A stretch of DNA of 9,359 nt from Bacteroidales bacterium. Its GTDB lineage: Bacteria; Bacteroidota; Bacteroidia; Bacteroidales; B18-G4. The stretch spans positions 1 through 9,359 of the forward strand of contig JAUXCL010000082.1 in assembly GCA_030618905.1 (NCBI GenBank), read 5' to 3'. Below, in pieces: positions 1 through 6,725 of this stretch (within the stretch, counting starts at the first letter, position 1; each line of letters starts with the position of its first letter). The notes below the pieces were generated by a model. It did not search any database. It had not been told where the DNA came from and saw nothing but the letters and a program-made list of their open reading frames with translations. The position numbers and the translations under genes were made by a program.

Positions 1-878
1 ATCCATTCCCAACAGGGGATACGGGCACCGCTTATTTGTATAAGGTATATCCCAACAAGCAGATCGTGGCCATTGACACCAACATATTTGCAGATTATGG
101 CTATTACTATTTTTCAAATAAGTTACCAGGAAATTACATCGTTAAGATCGCCTTGACTCAGAACTCCGAAAATTACAAGAACTACCTGCCGACCTATTTC
201 GAGGATCAGTATTGCTGGCTACAGGCACAAACCATCCCTTTAGGGGATACCAACGCATACAACAGGCATATTTATCTGCACCCAATCCCGGGAGCAGAAG
301 CAGGTTTTGGGACAATCAGAGGACAAATCATTCAGGAGTTTGGCACTACATTCGATTTCCCATATCGATTATCATCCACGGAGATTATCCTGGCAGATCC
401 GGATGATCAGGCGCTGGATTTCACTTATAGTGATGAGACAGGGGAATTTGCCTTCAGAAACATTGCTTATGGTACGTATAAACTCATTGCTGATCATATC
501 GGTAAATATGCTTTGCCTGTTTTAGTCGAGTTGAGTGCCATCACACCTGTTGTGGATACCGTGCTGATTAAACTTTTTGATCATAATGTTACAGGAATGG
601 ATGAGCTGCCCGGTATCATTCCCTTTGAGGCAGGAAACATCTATCCAAATCCAGTCATGGGTGAACTCAATCTGGAGATTCAATCACTGAATAATATCAG
701 GGTCATCATAAGCATAATGGATATTCATGGCCGGAAAATTATCGAAGAGACGAAGTATTTATCCCCCGGTGAAAACAGGGTTCAGATTCCAGTTGCTGAT
801 CTCCCACGGGGCATCTATTTGCTGATGATCCGAACTTCGAAAGATCTTTATAGCATATCCAGAAAATTTATCAAATAG
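1..878 (+). CDS. T9SS-sorted secreted protein, C-terminal part (5' end outside window)
   Basis: The reading frame is open from base 3 to the TAG at 876-878 with no stop before the window edge, so this is the last 291 codons of a longer gene. The Leu codon TTG at 36 is an internal codon, not a start. The protein is an exported beta-rich surface or secreted protein of unknown function. The middle carries carboxypeptidase-regulatory/transthyretin-like beta-sandwich segments (GTIRGQI..., then FRNIAYGTYKLIADHIG). The end, from about base 630, is a type A T9SS sorting domain: NIYPNPV, a DIHGRKI strand, LPRGIYLLMI and a basic SRKFIK tail. It is clearly paralogous to the next gene: YLPTYF/YLPTYH, IAYGTYK/IAYGTYQ and the whole C-terminus align. 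By family, T9SS cargo is carried across the outer membrane and the sorting domain is cleaved. PKD domains may lie upstream, but none is visible here. Confidence 0.85.
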   Translation, partial: PFPTGDTGTAYLYKVYPNKQIVAIDTNIFADYGYYYFSNKLPGNYIVKIALTQNSENYKNYLPTYFEDQYCWLQAQTIPLGDTNAYNRHIYLHPIPGAEAGFGTIRGQIIQEFGTTFDFPYRLSSTEIILADPDDQALDFTYSDETGEFAFRNIAYGTYKLIADHIGKYALPVLVELSAITPVVDTVLIKLFDHNVTGMDELPGIIPFEAGNIYPNPVMGELNLEIQSLNNIRVIISIMDIHGRKIIEETKYLSPGENRVQIPVADLPRGIYLLMIRTSKDLYSISRKFIK

Positions 879-883
879 TTCTT

Positions 884-908
884 AAGTTGAGGCAACTTTT
901 TAATTTTT
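884..908 (+). terminator. Rho-independent terminator after the first T9SS gene
   Basis: A stem AAGTTG (884-889) pairs with CAACTT (893-898) across an AGG loop and runs into a T-rich tract (TTTTAATTTTT, 897-907). It begins five bases after the TAG stop of the upstream gene. The stem is short and only moderately GC-rich, so termination may be partial. It suggests that the two tandem paralogues are transcribed separately or attenuated between them. Confidence 0.55.
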
Positions 909-980
909 GACTGTCTTAACATTAGAAAACATCAAAAAATTGCACCGAAATTTATTTATTAACACCAAACTCCAACAACC

Positions 981-3044
981 ATGAAAAAGTTATTTACAGC
1001 GATAACAATCGCACTGCTTTTTACACTAAACATCCAGGCACAAAATATTTATTTATCAGTTCACGGCACCGTGACTGACCTTTCAACCAGCCAAGCGGTG
1101 CCGAACCATGCTGTTGATGTGGCTATTGACAGCAGTTATATGGGCGCTATCGTCTATTTTAATACCGTCTATACCAACAGCAATGGTCTTTACGCTGACA
1201 CTATTGTATTACCTCCTGATTACACACAGGGCATTGTCAATCTGACAACACTGGACTATTGCACAAACACCTATGTTACGCAGACCGCAGCTTTCAACCC
1301 CGGGAATTATAATCTTACTGTTGATTTTGACATTTGCCAGAGCGGCGGTGGTTGCCAGGCCGGATTCTATGCCTATCCTGATTCTACCAGCCCATACACA
1401 ATCCAGTTTGTTGATAATTCTACCGGTTTCCATGATCAATGGAACTGGGATTTTGGAGATGGGCAAACATCATCACAATCAAATCCTATACATGCTTATA
1501 ATGCAGGCGGAACGTTTTTGGTTTGCCTGACAATCTCGGATAGCATGGGCACCTGCCAGGATACTTATTGTGATTCTATTTATGTCTCAGGAACTCCAGC
1601 CGGCGGAGATTGTGAAAACAGCTTTACCTATACTTCTGTTGACAGCCTGACTTACACTTTTATCGGACAGATCAATACTACGGATTCTACTATTTATAAC
1701 TGGGATTTCGGAGATGGAACAACAGGCTTTGGTCAAACGGTTACCCATTATTTCCAACCTGGAGGCGCATCCGGATACAATGTATGCCTGAGCACAACAT
1801 CATATGATTCAACAGGCCAAATTTGTGAAGATATGTCCTGTCAATTCGTACAGATATTCCCACCTCCCCCAACTGGTTGCACTAATGCATTTACCTATTT
1901 ATCAAATGATTCACTAACTTATACATTTGTGGGCGAAGCATACCTGAATGGAATACTTGTCAATAACAATGTGGATTATTTATGGGATTTCGGAGATGGA
2001 ACAACAGGCTTTGGGCAAAATGCCACACATACTTTTATGCAGGGAAATACATTTTATGAGGTTTGCCTGACGACTTATCATTGGGATTCAATCCCGGATT
2101 CATGTGTTGCCGTATCGTGTCAGGATGTATGGGTTGCCGGTGGTACTATTAATGATTTAACAATCGCAGGCAGGGTGTATCTCCAAAACCAGATGCCCGC
2201 TGATGCAGGTGAAGTCCATTTGATGTTGTTTGACACGCTTGGCATAAACCAGCTGATAATTGAAACTACAACTATAGACAGTGGAGGATACTATCAGTTT
2301 AATGATATAGCATCAGGTGCATATTATATCCAGGCTGAACTGGGTCAGAATTCTGCTTATTTTGGGCAATATCTGCCAACATATCATCTCAGTTCACTAT
2401 ACTGGCAAAACGCCAACCTGGTGGTACCCATGCCGGTGGCGGTTTATGATATCTTTATGCTATCCGATTCAACCCTTGCAGGAGGTATTGGGGGAATTTA
2501 TGGCATCGTAGAGAATGAAAGCCTCAGGAACTTGATGAGCGATGTGGAGATTCTTTTGCTGGGACCGGTAAATGAACCCTATACGTATCGCCGGACGGAC
2601 GTCAATGGTGAATATTCATTCGCTGATATTGCCTATGGGACTTACCAGGTATATACGGAGATTCCAGGAATAGAAACCTATCCTGTTACAGTGACCCTTG
2701 ACGCAAGCAATCCGGTTCAACAGGTAAATATCATCATTAAGGATGGCATGGCCCTGTTGGGCATTGACGATCAGACATCAAGCCTGATTACCGAAATTGG
2801 CAATATCTATCCCAACCCGGTAAGCAATGATGCCTACTTAAATGTATCCCTTAAAGAAACTGTACAATTGGAGGTCAATATTATGAACCTTGTCGGACAA
2901 AGGGTGATGCATCAGGAATTGATTCTGCAGGAAGGTAATCAAAAAATCCATTTGCAAATAGCTGGTCTTCCTTCGGGATTATATCATCTTCAAATCATAT
3001 CTTCCACTGGAGAAAAAATTTCCAGGAAACTAATTAAATACTAA
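981..3044 (+). CDS. Secreted PKD-domain protein with T9SS type A sorting domain
   Basis: This 687-residue protein starts at an ATG followed by a typical signal peptide (MKKLFTAITIALLFTLNIQA, cleavage near residue 20). In order it has an N-terminal beta-sandwich (about 25-118), three PKD domains (about 128-203, 211-292 and 300-385), each with the diagnostic WDFGDG motif and several cysteines, two carboxypeptidase-regulatory-like repeats (about 394-455 and 504-561) and a T9SS type A sorting domain (about 605-687: NIYPNPV, LPSGLYHLQI, SRKLIKY). No catalytic domain is visible, so an adhesive or structural role on the cell surface is the likeliest inference. Export by Sec and then T9SS follows from the signal peptide and sorting domain. 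It is a tandem paralogue of the partial gene upstream, 102 bases away across a terminator. No purine-rich Shine-Dalgarno precedes the ATG, as is common in Bacteroidota. PKD2 and PKD3 share a 32-bp identical stretch. Confidence 0.9.
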   Translation: MKKLFTAITIALLFTLNIQAQNIYLSVHGTVTDLSTSQAVPNHAVDVAIDSSYMGAIVYFNTVYTNSNGLYADTIVLPPDYTQGIVNLTTLDYCTNTYVTQTAAFNPGNYNLTVDFDICQSGGGCQAGFYAYPDSTSPYTIQFVDNSTGFHDQWNWDFGDGQTSSQSNPIHAYNAGGTFLVCLTISDSMGTCQDTYCDSIYVSGTPAGGDCENSFTYTSVDSLTYTFIGQINTTDSTIYNWDFGDGTTGFGQTVTHYFQPGGASGYNVCLSTTSYDSTGQICEDMSCQFVQIFPPPPTGCTNAFTYLSNDSLTYTFVGEAYLNGILVNNNVDYLWDFGDGTTGFGQNATHTFMQGNTFYEVCLTTYHWDSIPDSCVAVSCQDVWVAGGTINDLTIAGRVYLQNQMPADAGEVHLMLFDTLGINQLIIETTTIDSGGYYQFNDIASGAYYIQAELGQNSAYFGQYLPTYHLSSLYWQNANLVVPMPVAVYDIFMLSDSTLAGGIGGIYGIVENESLRNLMSDVEILLLGPVNEPYTYRRTDVNGEYSFADIAYGTYQVYTEIPGIETYPVTVTLDASNPVQQVNIIIKDGMALLGIDDQTSSLITEIGNIYPNPVSNDAYLNVSLKETVQLEVNIMNLVGQRVMHQELILQEGNQKIHLQIAGLPSGLYHLQIISSTGEKISRKLIKY
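1701..1732 (+). repeat. 32-bp direct repeat, copy 1 (PKD2 core)
   Basis: This stretch is identical, base for base, to 1983-2014. It encodes the WDFGDGTTGFG core of the second PKD domain. The flanking codons have diverged, so the identity points to recent duplication or local gene conversion between neighbouring PKD domains. Strong protein-level constraint alone would allow synonymous changes, and none is seen. Confidence 0.85.
1983..2014 (+). repeat. 32-bp direct repeat, copy 2 (PKD3 core)
   Basis: This is the second copy of the 32-bp sequence at 1701-1732, encoding the WDFGDGTTGFG core of the third PKD domain. The first PKD domain (around 1447-1462) encodes WDFGDG with different synonymous codons and does not share the extended identity. 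Confidence 0.85.
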
Positions 3045-3064
3045 CGTATGCTCAAATTGAAAAG

Positions 3065-3094
3065 AAAGCAGCCTCAAACGGGCTGCTTTTTTTT
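3065..3094. terminator. Bidirectional terminator between convergent transcripts
   Basis: AAAGCAGCC (3065-3073) and GGCTGCTTT (3081-3089) form a perfect 9-bp stem with a seven-base loop, followed by an uninterrupted run of eight T (3087-3094). On the plus strand this is a strong intrinsic terminator 20 bases after the PKD gene. On the minus strand the same stem is followed by TTTCTTTTCAA, a usable U-rich tract, so it can also end the queD transcript. The T-run overlaps the queD stop codon (3093-3095). Confidence 0.85.
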
Positions 3095-3542
3095 ATGCAT
3101 TATCCCCGGCAAACCATTCAGAATAAGCTGTTGCTGTTTCCCTGAGCTTAAGGTTATGCAAGCTGATCCCTGCCGGTAATTGTCTATTAATGCGGCCGGC
3201 AAAATCAAGCAGCAGGTTTTCACTGGTGGGTTGGTAATCAACGATATTGACTTTCCCAAACCGTTCCTGCATTTCGGTGATCAACTTTGGCTCATGCTCC
3301 TTGCTGATGACCAGGCTATGATCGAATACATCAATGATCGTTGATTTGACGATTGCTTTCAAATCCTTGAAATCCATCACCATTCCTTTCTTGGGGGAGT
3401 CCGGATCTGAAATGGGCTCTCCGATAAGCGTAACAAATAAGCCATAGGAATGGCCGTGGATATGTTTGCATGGACCATCATATCCTTTCAGTACATGGGC
3501 CATCTCAAAAGCAAACTGCTTGGTAATTCTTATGTTTGACAC
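3093..3542 (-). CDS. queD: 6-carboxy-5,6,7,8-tetrahydropterin synthase (QueD)
   Basis: QueD converts 7,8-dihydroneopterin triphosphate to 6-carboxytetrahydropterin, an early cytoplasmic step towards preQ0 and the tRNA nucleoside queuosine. The 149 residues show the family hallmarks: zinc ligands His16, His29 and His31 (CKHIHGHSY), the candidate catalytic Cys25, the DH pair Asp74-His75, a PTSEN motif (Glu108) and the pterin-binding Glu135 in LRETATAYSEW. It is longer than E. coli QueD (about 120 residues), mainly through extra sequence around residues 42-57. The start is a GTG (3540-3542). An AAGGAG lies 13 bases upstream, directly after tandem TAATAA stops of the previous gene, and the next Met (residue 14) falls inside the conserved core. 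It is the last gene of the four-gene cluster. A eukaryote-like 6-pyruvoyl-tetrahydropterin synthase activity is the alternative, but Cys25 and the CxxxHGH spacing fit QueD. Confidence 0.88.
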   Translation of the reverse strand: MSNIRITKQFAFEMAHVLKGYDGPCKHIHGHSYGLFVTLIGEPISDPDSPKKGMVMDFKDLKAIVKSTIIDVFDHSLVISKEHEPKLITEMQERFGKVNIVDYQPTSENLLLDFAGRINRQLPAGISLHNLKLRETATAYSEWFAGDNA

Positions 3543-3562
3543 GGTAAAATTATTTCTCCTTA

Positions 3563-4126
3563 TTAGAGTAAATTGATATATTCAACCATCAGCATAATAC
3601 CCATAAAGATAATTAAAAAGCCTCCCAGGGCTTCTGCCAACTGGCTGTATTTCACGTTACCGGAAACTTTCCCAAGAATAACCCCGAGTATGGATAAAAC
3701 AAATGATGCCAGGGCTATAACCGGCATTGCCGGGATCAAATCAACATTAATCAATCCCAATGCCAGGCCAATGATGAATGTATTAATGCTGGCCGCAAGG
3801 GATACACCTATCAGGATCCTGAACTGGCTCAGGTCAAATGCTTTCTCGGCTGGTTTTGCTTTTCTGGAGACAAGCAGCATCTTCAATCCCAACATGACCA
3901 GGATGAAGATCACCAGTGGCCATGCCATCTGGGTTAACCATCCTTTAAATGATAAAGATAACAACCATCCAAGGGTATACATTGCGGCTTGAAATGCCGC
4001 CTGAAAAAATGAGATTTTAAGTGTCCCTGGCAAATCCTGGCATTTGAAGAAACTGCTCAGGAAGGCCATAGAGAAACTGATCAAGGAAAGTCCAAGAGCA
4101 ATGATAATGATACCTTGCATGCTCAT
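3563..4126 (-). CDS. MntP-family membrane protein with neutralised acidic sites
   Basis: This 187-residue, very hydrophobic protein has about six membrane segments in two three-helix halves, joined by a basic loop near residues 86-97 (SRKAKPAEKAFD). Length, topology and motif placement match the MntP (DUF204) family of Mn2+ efflux pumps; from memory, E. coli MntP has 188 residues. The N-terminus aligns without gaps to E. coli FGMSMDAFA as LGLSLISFS, and the second half ATSLDAMAVG aligns as AASINTFIIG. The conserved Asp16 and Asp118 of E. coli are therefore Ile16 and Asn115 here, and the helix-2 Glu appears to be Gln46. Family membership is well supported, but manganese export is uncertain because these acidic residues are thought to matter for Mn2+ transport. 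It lies 33 bases after msrC and 20 before queD in the same cluster. An alternative start is Met3. Confidence 0.7.
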   Translation of the reverse strand: MSMQGIIIIALGLSLISFSMAFLSSFFKCQDLPGTLKISFFQAAFQAAMYTLGWLLSLSFKGWLTQMAWPLVIFILVMLGLKMLLVSRKAKPAEKAFDLSQFRILIGVSLAASINTFIIGLALGLINVDLIPAMPVIALASFVLSILGVILGKVSGNVKYSQLAEALGGFLIIFMGIMLMVEYINLL

Positions 4127-4159
4127 AAAGGCTAATTTAATTCAAATATATTTCCCTTC

Positions 4160-4615
4160 CTATAATAAATCGACAATTTTCTCAAGCCATTCCCGATCAA
4201 CCTGATCAAAAGAATTCAACGAAGAACTGTCGACATCCAGTACACCTATGGTCCTGCCGGTAATATCTTTCAGCGGTATGACAATCTCAGACTTAGACCT
4301 TGAATCACAGGCAATGTGTCCGGGAAATTCTTCCACATTTGGAACAACGACCGTTTCCTGTTCCTTGATCCCGGCCCAGCAAACTCCTGTATCTTTTTTT
4401 AAAAGGATGCAGGCTACCGGTCCCTGGTACGGTCCGACAATCAATTCCCCTTCTGTCAACAGGTAGAAACCGGTCCAGAAAAAATGATCCATTTTATGAT
4501 GAAGCACTGCAACGACGGTTGCCATGTTTGCAGTGAGGTAGTCTCTGTTATTGATCAGGCCTTCAATCTGAAGATAAAGTCTCTCGTATCGCTTATACTT
4601 TTTATTTGTATCCAT
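4160..4615 (-). CDS. msrC: Free methionine-(R)-sulfoxide reductase, GAF domain
   Basis: This enzyme reduces free L-methionine-(R)-sulfoxide in the cytoplasm, with thioredoxin as the usual reductant, and so repairs oxidised methionine. The 151 residues form a single GAF domain close to E. coli MsrC (YebR). All three family cysteines are present with the exact E. coli spacing: Cys69, Cys79 and Cys103, in VACIL, GVCWAG and HIACDSRSKSEIV. Cys103 corresponds to the catalytic Cys118 of E. coli. The substrate-pocket residues Trp47 and Tyr51 (WTGFY), Glu110 and the GVLDVDS motif are also there. It starts at an ATG nine bases after the stop of the MFS gene, with AAAGAGAG as a plausible ribosome site overlapping that stop, so the two are probably translated together. 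An oxidative-stress role follows from the family. No regulatory site specific to it is visible. Confidence 0.92.
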   Translation of the reverse strand: MDTNKKYKRYERLYLQIEGLINNRDYLTANMATVVAVLHHKMDHFFWTGFYLLTEGELIVGPYQGPVACILLKKDTGVCWAGIKEQETVVVPNVEEFPGHIACDSRSKSEIVIPLKDITGRTIGVLDVDSSSLNSFDQVDREWLEKIVDLL

Positions 4616-4624
4616 TTGCTCTCT

Positions 4625-5863
4625 TTATCCTTTGTTAAGCTTTGCCCTGTAAACTGGTACGAGCAAAATCATGGCCAAAGATACGATCATGATTGCTGCA
4701 CCCACACCGAGATGGTCTGCAAAAATACCAATTATAGGGGCAAGTATGGCGGCTATCAGGGATTTCACCTGTGAATCCGCCGACATTGTTGATGCAAGTA
4801 TCCTGTCATCAACTGTATTACTTACATATGCAACACCGATTGGCTTACGCAGATTCTCCACCACATATATCCCGACAAATAAAACAACCGACACAAGGTA
4901 AAGGTTTATCCAAAATGCAAAACCACTGAGGAAGCCCAGGCCAAAGCCAATTATTAATGTAATATTCAAGGGTATTGCAAGGTGTTTGAACCTTCCCGAA
5001 TAAGACCCCGATTTCCGGGAGGCATAGGATGTCAAGAGATGAAGGATGAAGAACGCAATACCGATCATCACAGATGACCTTTTTTTATCCTCGAGGTAAA
5101 GGAATATTGGAAAGGAAAGCGCAAGGGTTTGTAAAACTGGCTGCAGGTAATCCTTAATGGCTTTATAGAAGCCACTGTAGATTGAAAGATTGGCTATGGC
5201 CCTAAGAACTATCATGCTTTTGATTGCTTTCCAGAATTCAACAGCTATAGTTCTGAATTCATGAAAAATGTCTTTTCTCTTGAACTTAGCCAGCGACTTG
5301 TCGAGGTACGCCGGGTAGGATGCGACAAGGCCAAGATCAATCACATAGGGAATTATTGAACATAGGAAGATAAATTTATACTGACCGGTAAAAAATACTA
5401 TCGTACCGCCAATAAGGGCTGAAAGAGCCGAGCCCAGCTGGGACCATGACCGTGTATGTCCGTAGTAGCTGACTTTCTGATCACTCCACCCATTCATGGA
5501 CAGGTAGTCCATGATCATGGCTTTGTGATTTCCGCTCCGGAATGCTTCCCCCAGGGCGAATATGATCATGGCCAGGGCAAAAACGGAAAAGCTTGTTGAA
5601 ATATAGAATACAGCAAATGAAATGATATAAAAAACAAAAGCCATAATCATGATCCGTCTCCGGCCAATTGAATCTGCAATGATCCCGCTGGGAATCTCAA
5701 AAAGGTTAACGGCAATTTCACGAATGGCATATAGGATACCTATCCGAAAAAAATCCAGATCATGTGCAAGGAAGAATAAGAGCAGAAAAGCTTCAAAGAA
5801 GCGTAGATTCTTGAGAAAACCATAGAAGCAGAACTTGTAGTACTGGAAATCCTTCTTAAACAT
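4625..5863 (-). CDS. Major facilitator superfamily (MFS) transporter
   Basis: This 412-residue protein has about twelve hydrophobic segments in two halves. The MFS motif A, a G-x-x-x-D-x-x-G-R-R loop between helices 2 and 3, is clear as FEIPSGIIADSIGRRR (residues 55-70). A charged central loop lies around residues 190-215. It is an inner-membrane secondary transporter. The substrate cannot be read from the sequence, and general drug/metabolite efflux families carry the same motif. It is the first gene of the minus-strand cluster and is followed after nine bases by msrC, so it may move a compound linked to oxidative stress, but that is inference. The ATG at 5861-5863 has no obvious Shine-Dalgarno. 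Its upstream region is only 24 bases from the first arm of the repeat island (5887-5905), so the promoter of the whole cluster must lie in or beside repeat DNA. Confidence 0.82.
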   Translation of the reverse strand: MFKKDFQYYKFCFYGFLKNLRFFEAFLLLFFLAHDLDFFRIGILYAIREIAVNLFEIPSGIIADSIGRRRIMIMAFVFYIISFAVFYISTSFSVFALAMIIFALGEAFRSGNHKAMIMDYLSMNGWSDQKVSYYGHTRSWSQLGSALSALIGGTIVFFTGQYKFIFLCSIIPYVIDLGLVASYPAYLDKSLAKFKRKDIFHEFRTIAVEFWKAIKSMIVLRAIANLSIYSGFYKAIKDYLQPVLQTLALSFPIFLYLEDKKRSSVMIGIAFFILHLLTSYASRKSGSYSGRFKHLAIPLNITLIIGFGLGFLSGFAFWINLYLVSVVLFVGIYVVENLRKPIGVAYVSNTVDDRILASTMSADSQVKSLIAAILAPIIGIFADHLGVGAAIMIVSLAMILLVPVYRAKLNKG

Positions 5864-5886
5864 ATTGCTAAATTACTGATTGAATT

Positions 5887-5905
5887 TTAAGAATTGACCA
5901 ATTCA
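5887..5905 (+). repeat. Outer inverted repeat, left arm (19 bp)
   Basis: TTAAGAATTGACCAATTCA is the exact reverse complement of 7018-7036. The arm holds a near-palindrome, GAATTG-AC-CAATTC (5891-5904), so each arm can form its own hairpin. Together the arms frame the whole RAYT island. The left arm sits 24 bases upstream of the MFS start codon. Confidence 0.85.
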
Positions 5906-5917
5906 TTGGAAATTGAC

Positions 5918-5948
5918 CCTGCCTGCCGGCAGCTACGGTGTACCCACA
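5918..5948 (+). repeat. Inner inverted repeat, left arm (31 bp)
   Basis: This arm is the perfect reverse complement of 6788-6818 over 31 bases. It contains the palindrome CTGCCGGCAG (5923-5932), followed by CTACGGTGTACCCACA. It is much richer in GC than its surroundings. The bases just outside, AATTGACC (5911-5918), recur just outside the right arm (6820-6827), as a target-site duplication might, although ATTGACC is also common nearby. Confidence 0.9.
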
Positions 5949-6027
5949 TCTTTTACAAGTTTAGTTTCTTTATATAACTTAGTTAACTATCTTTCATTTA
6001 ATACACATCCTTCTTTTTTACCAATTT

Positions 6028-6045
6028 TATCCGCCTAGGCGTATA
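6028..6045 (+). repeat. REP-like hairpin H1
   Basis: CGCCTAGGCG (6032-6041) is a perfect palindrome, extended by TAT/ATA outside one mismatch. It is followed by TAAACTATTTATAGC, the family tail. Its centre (6036.5) is about 50.5 bp before that of H2. Confidence 0.65.
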
Positions 6046-6079
6046 AACTATTTATAGCTGCTAATTTCCTGAAATAGAA

Positions 6080-6094
6080 TATCCCGGAGGGATA
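6080..6094 (+). repeat. REP-like hairpin H2
   Basis: The stem TATCCC (6080-6085) pairs with GGGATA (6089-6094) across GGA, followed by AACTGTTTATAGC. The 24 bases leading into it (6061-6084) recur with one mismatch at 6707-6730, leading into H6. Confidence 0.7.
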
Positions 6095-6131
6095 AACTGT
6101 TTATAGCAACATGAATTTATCAAACCATTTA

Positions 6132-6149
6132 GCACCGTAGGTGCGGCCT
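6132..6149 (-). repeat. REP-like hairpin H3, at the 3' edge of the transposase gene
   Basis: GCACC-GTA-GGTGC (6132-6144) plus GGCCT reads AGGCCGCACCTACGGTGC on the minus strand. It matches H4 (plus strand, 6627-6644) to the consensus AGGCCGCWCCNNNGGWGC. It lies two bases beyond the transposase stop codon. On the plus strand its tail CCTGTTTATT resembles that of H1 and H2. Confidence 0.75.
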
Positions 6150-6151
6150 GT

Positions 6152-6613
6152 TTATTCAATAAAATCAAACAAATAGTTATCATTAAAATCTATTTTATAT
6201 TCATTAAGAAATTCTATATATTCTTCTCTAAAAGTTCTTTTTTCATGATGCTTTTCTTGATTCTTTATGTAATTTATTACACTTGTAAGTTGAGAATGTG
6301 CATAAGAAAATGCGCCAAATCCTTCCTGCCATTCAAACCTGTTTTTAATCCAACCTTTCTCTTTAATAAATTTAGAAGAACCTGCTTTTATATCACGTGT
6401 TAAATCTGAGATACAAATATTTGGTTTCATACCAATGAAAATATGCGTATGGTCAGGCATACAATTTATTAAAAGAAGTTTTTGTCCTCTTCTGGTAATT
6501 ATTCCGGTAATATATTTGTGCAATTCTTCTTTGTTTTTTTGCGGAATAAGATTTAAACGTCCTTTTACTGCAAAAACAATTTGAATATAGATTTGTGTGT
6601 ATGTGTTTGCCAT
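6152..6613 (-). CDS. REP-associated tyrosine transposase (RAYT, HUH/Y1 family)
   Basis: This single-strand DNA transposase/nickase acts on hairpin DNA and belongs to the IS200-like Y1 superfamily. The 153 residues begin MANTYTQIYIQIVFAVKGR, the usual start of the family. They carry the HUH metal motif His55-Thr-His57 (PDHTHIFIGM), a WQEGFGAFSYAHSQ segment and the candidate nucleophile Tyr115 in NYIKNQEKHH. The length is normal for a single-domain RAYT and there is no frameshift, so it is probably intact. I chose the ATG at 6611-6613. A longer frame reaches back to 6655, but its extra 14 codons lie across hairpin H4 and do not look like protein. No accessory gene such as tnpB is present. Hairpins H3 and H4 bracket the gene two bases after the stop and 13 before the start, which identifies them as likely substrates. 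By analogy, such genes are often single-copy, domesticated REP mobilisers. Confidence 0.85.
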   Translation of the reverse strand: MANTYTQIYIQIVFAVKGRLNLIPQKNKEELHKYITGIITRRGQKLLLINCMPDHTHIFIGMKPNICISDLTRDIKAGSSKFIKEKGWIKNRFEWQEGFGAFSYAHSQLTSVINYIKNQEKHHEKRTFREEYIEFLNEYKIDFNDNYLFDFIE

Positions 6614-6626
6614 AACCTTTATATTT

Positions 6627-6644
6627 AGGCCGCTCCGATGGAGC
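6627..6644 (+). repeat. REP-like hairpin H4, at the 5' edge of the transposase gene
   Basis: AGGCC is followed by GCTCC-GAT-GGAGC (stem 6632-6644). It is the inverted partner of H3. Between the two copies the stem differs by an A-T to T-A swap that keeps pairing, while the loop differs freely. It lies 13 bases upstream of the transposase start codon. Confidence 0.75.
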
Positions 6645-6681
6645 TTTATTTGCAATTTAATTATTCATTCTATAAACAGCT

Positions 6682-6697
6682 TGCTCCTAACGGAGCA
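6682..6697 (-). repeat. REP-like hairpin H5
   Basis: The stem TGCTCC (6682-6687) pairs with GGAGCA (6692-6697) across TAAC. Read on the minus strand it is followed by AGCTGTTTATAGAATG, the same tail as H1 and H2 but in inverted orientation. Its centre is 51.5 bp from that of H4. Confidence 0.7.
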
Positions 6698-6725
6698 TTT
6701 TTTCGACTAATTTCTTGAAATAGAA

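Noticed and set aside
36..38. TTG at 36 as the start of the first gene
   Set aside because: The frame is open to the window edge, there is no signal peptide after it, and the protein begins in the middle of a beta-sandwich domain.
904..980. Bacteroidota-type promoter ahead of the PKD gene
   Set aside because: TTTG-like sequences are present, but no TAnnTTTG element at the right distance could be found.
3573..3992. 139-residue plus-strand ORF opposite the MntP-like gene
   Set aside because: It is an antisense shadow of a clear membrane-protein gene with no recognisable motif.
6614..6655. N-terminal extension of the transposase from an ATG at 6655
   Set aside because: The extra 14 codons run across hairpin H4 and do not resemble the family. 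Homologues begin at MANTYTQI, the ATG at 6611-6613.
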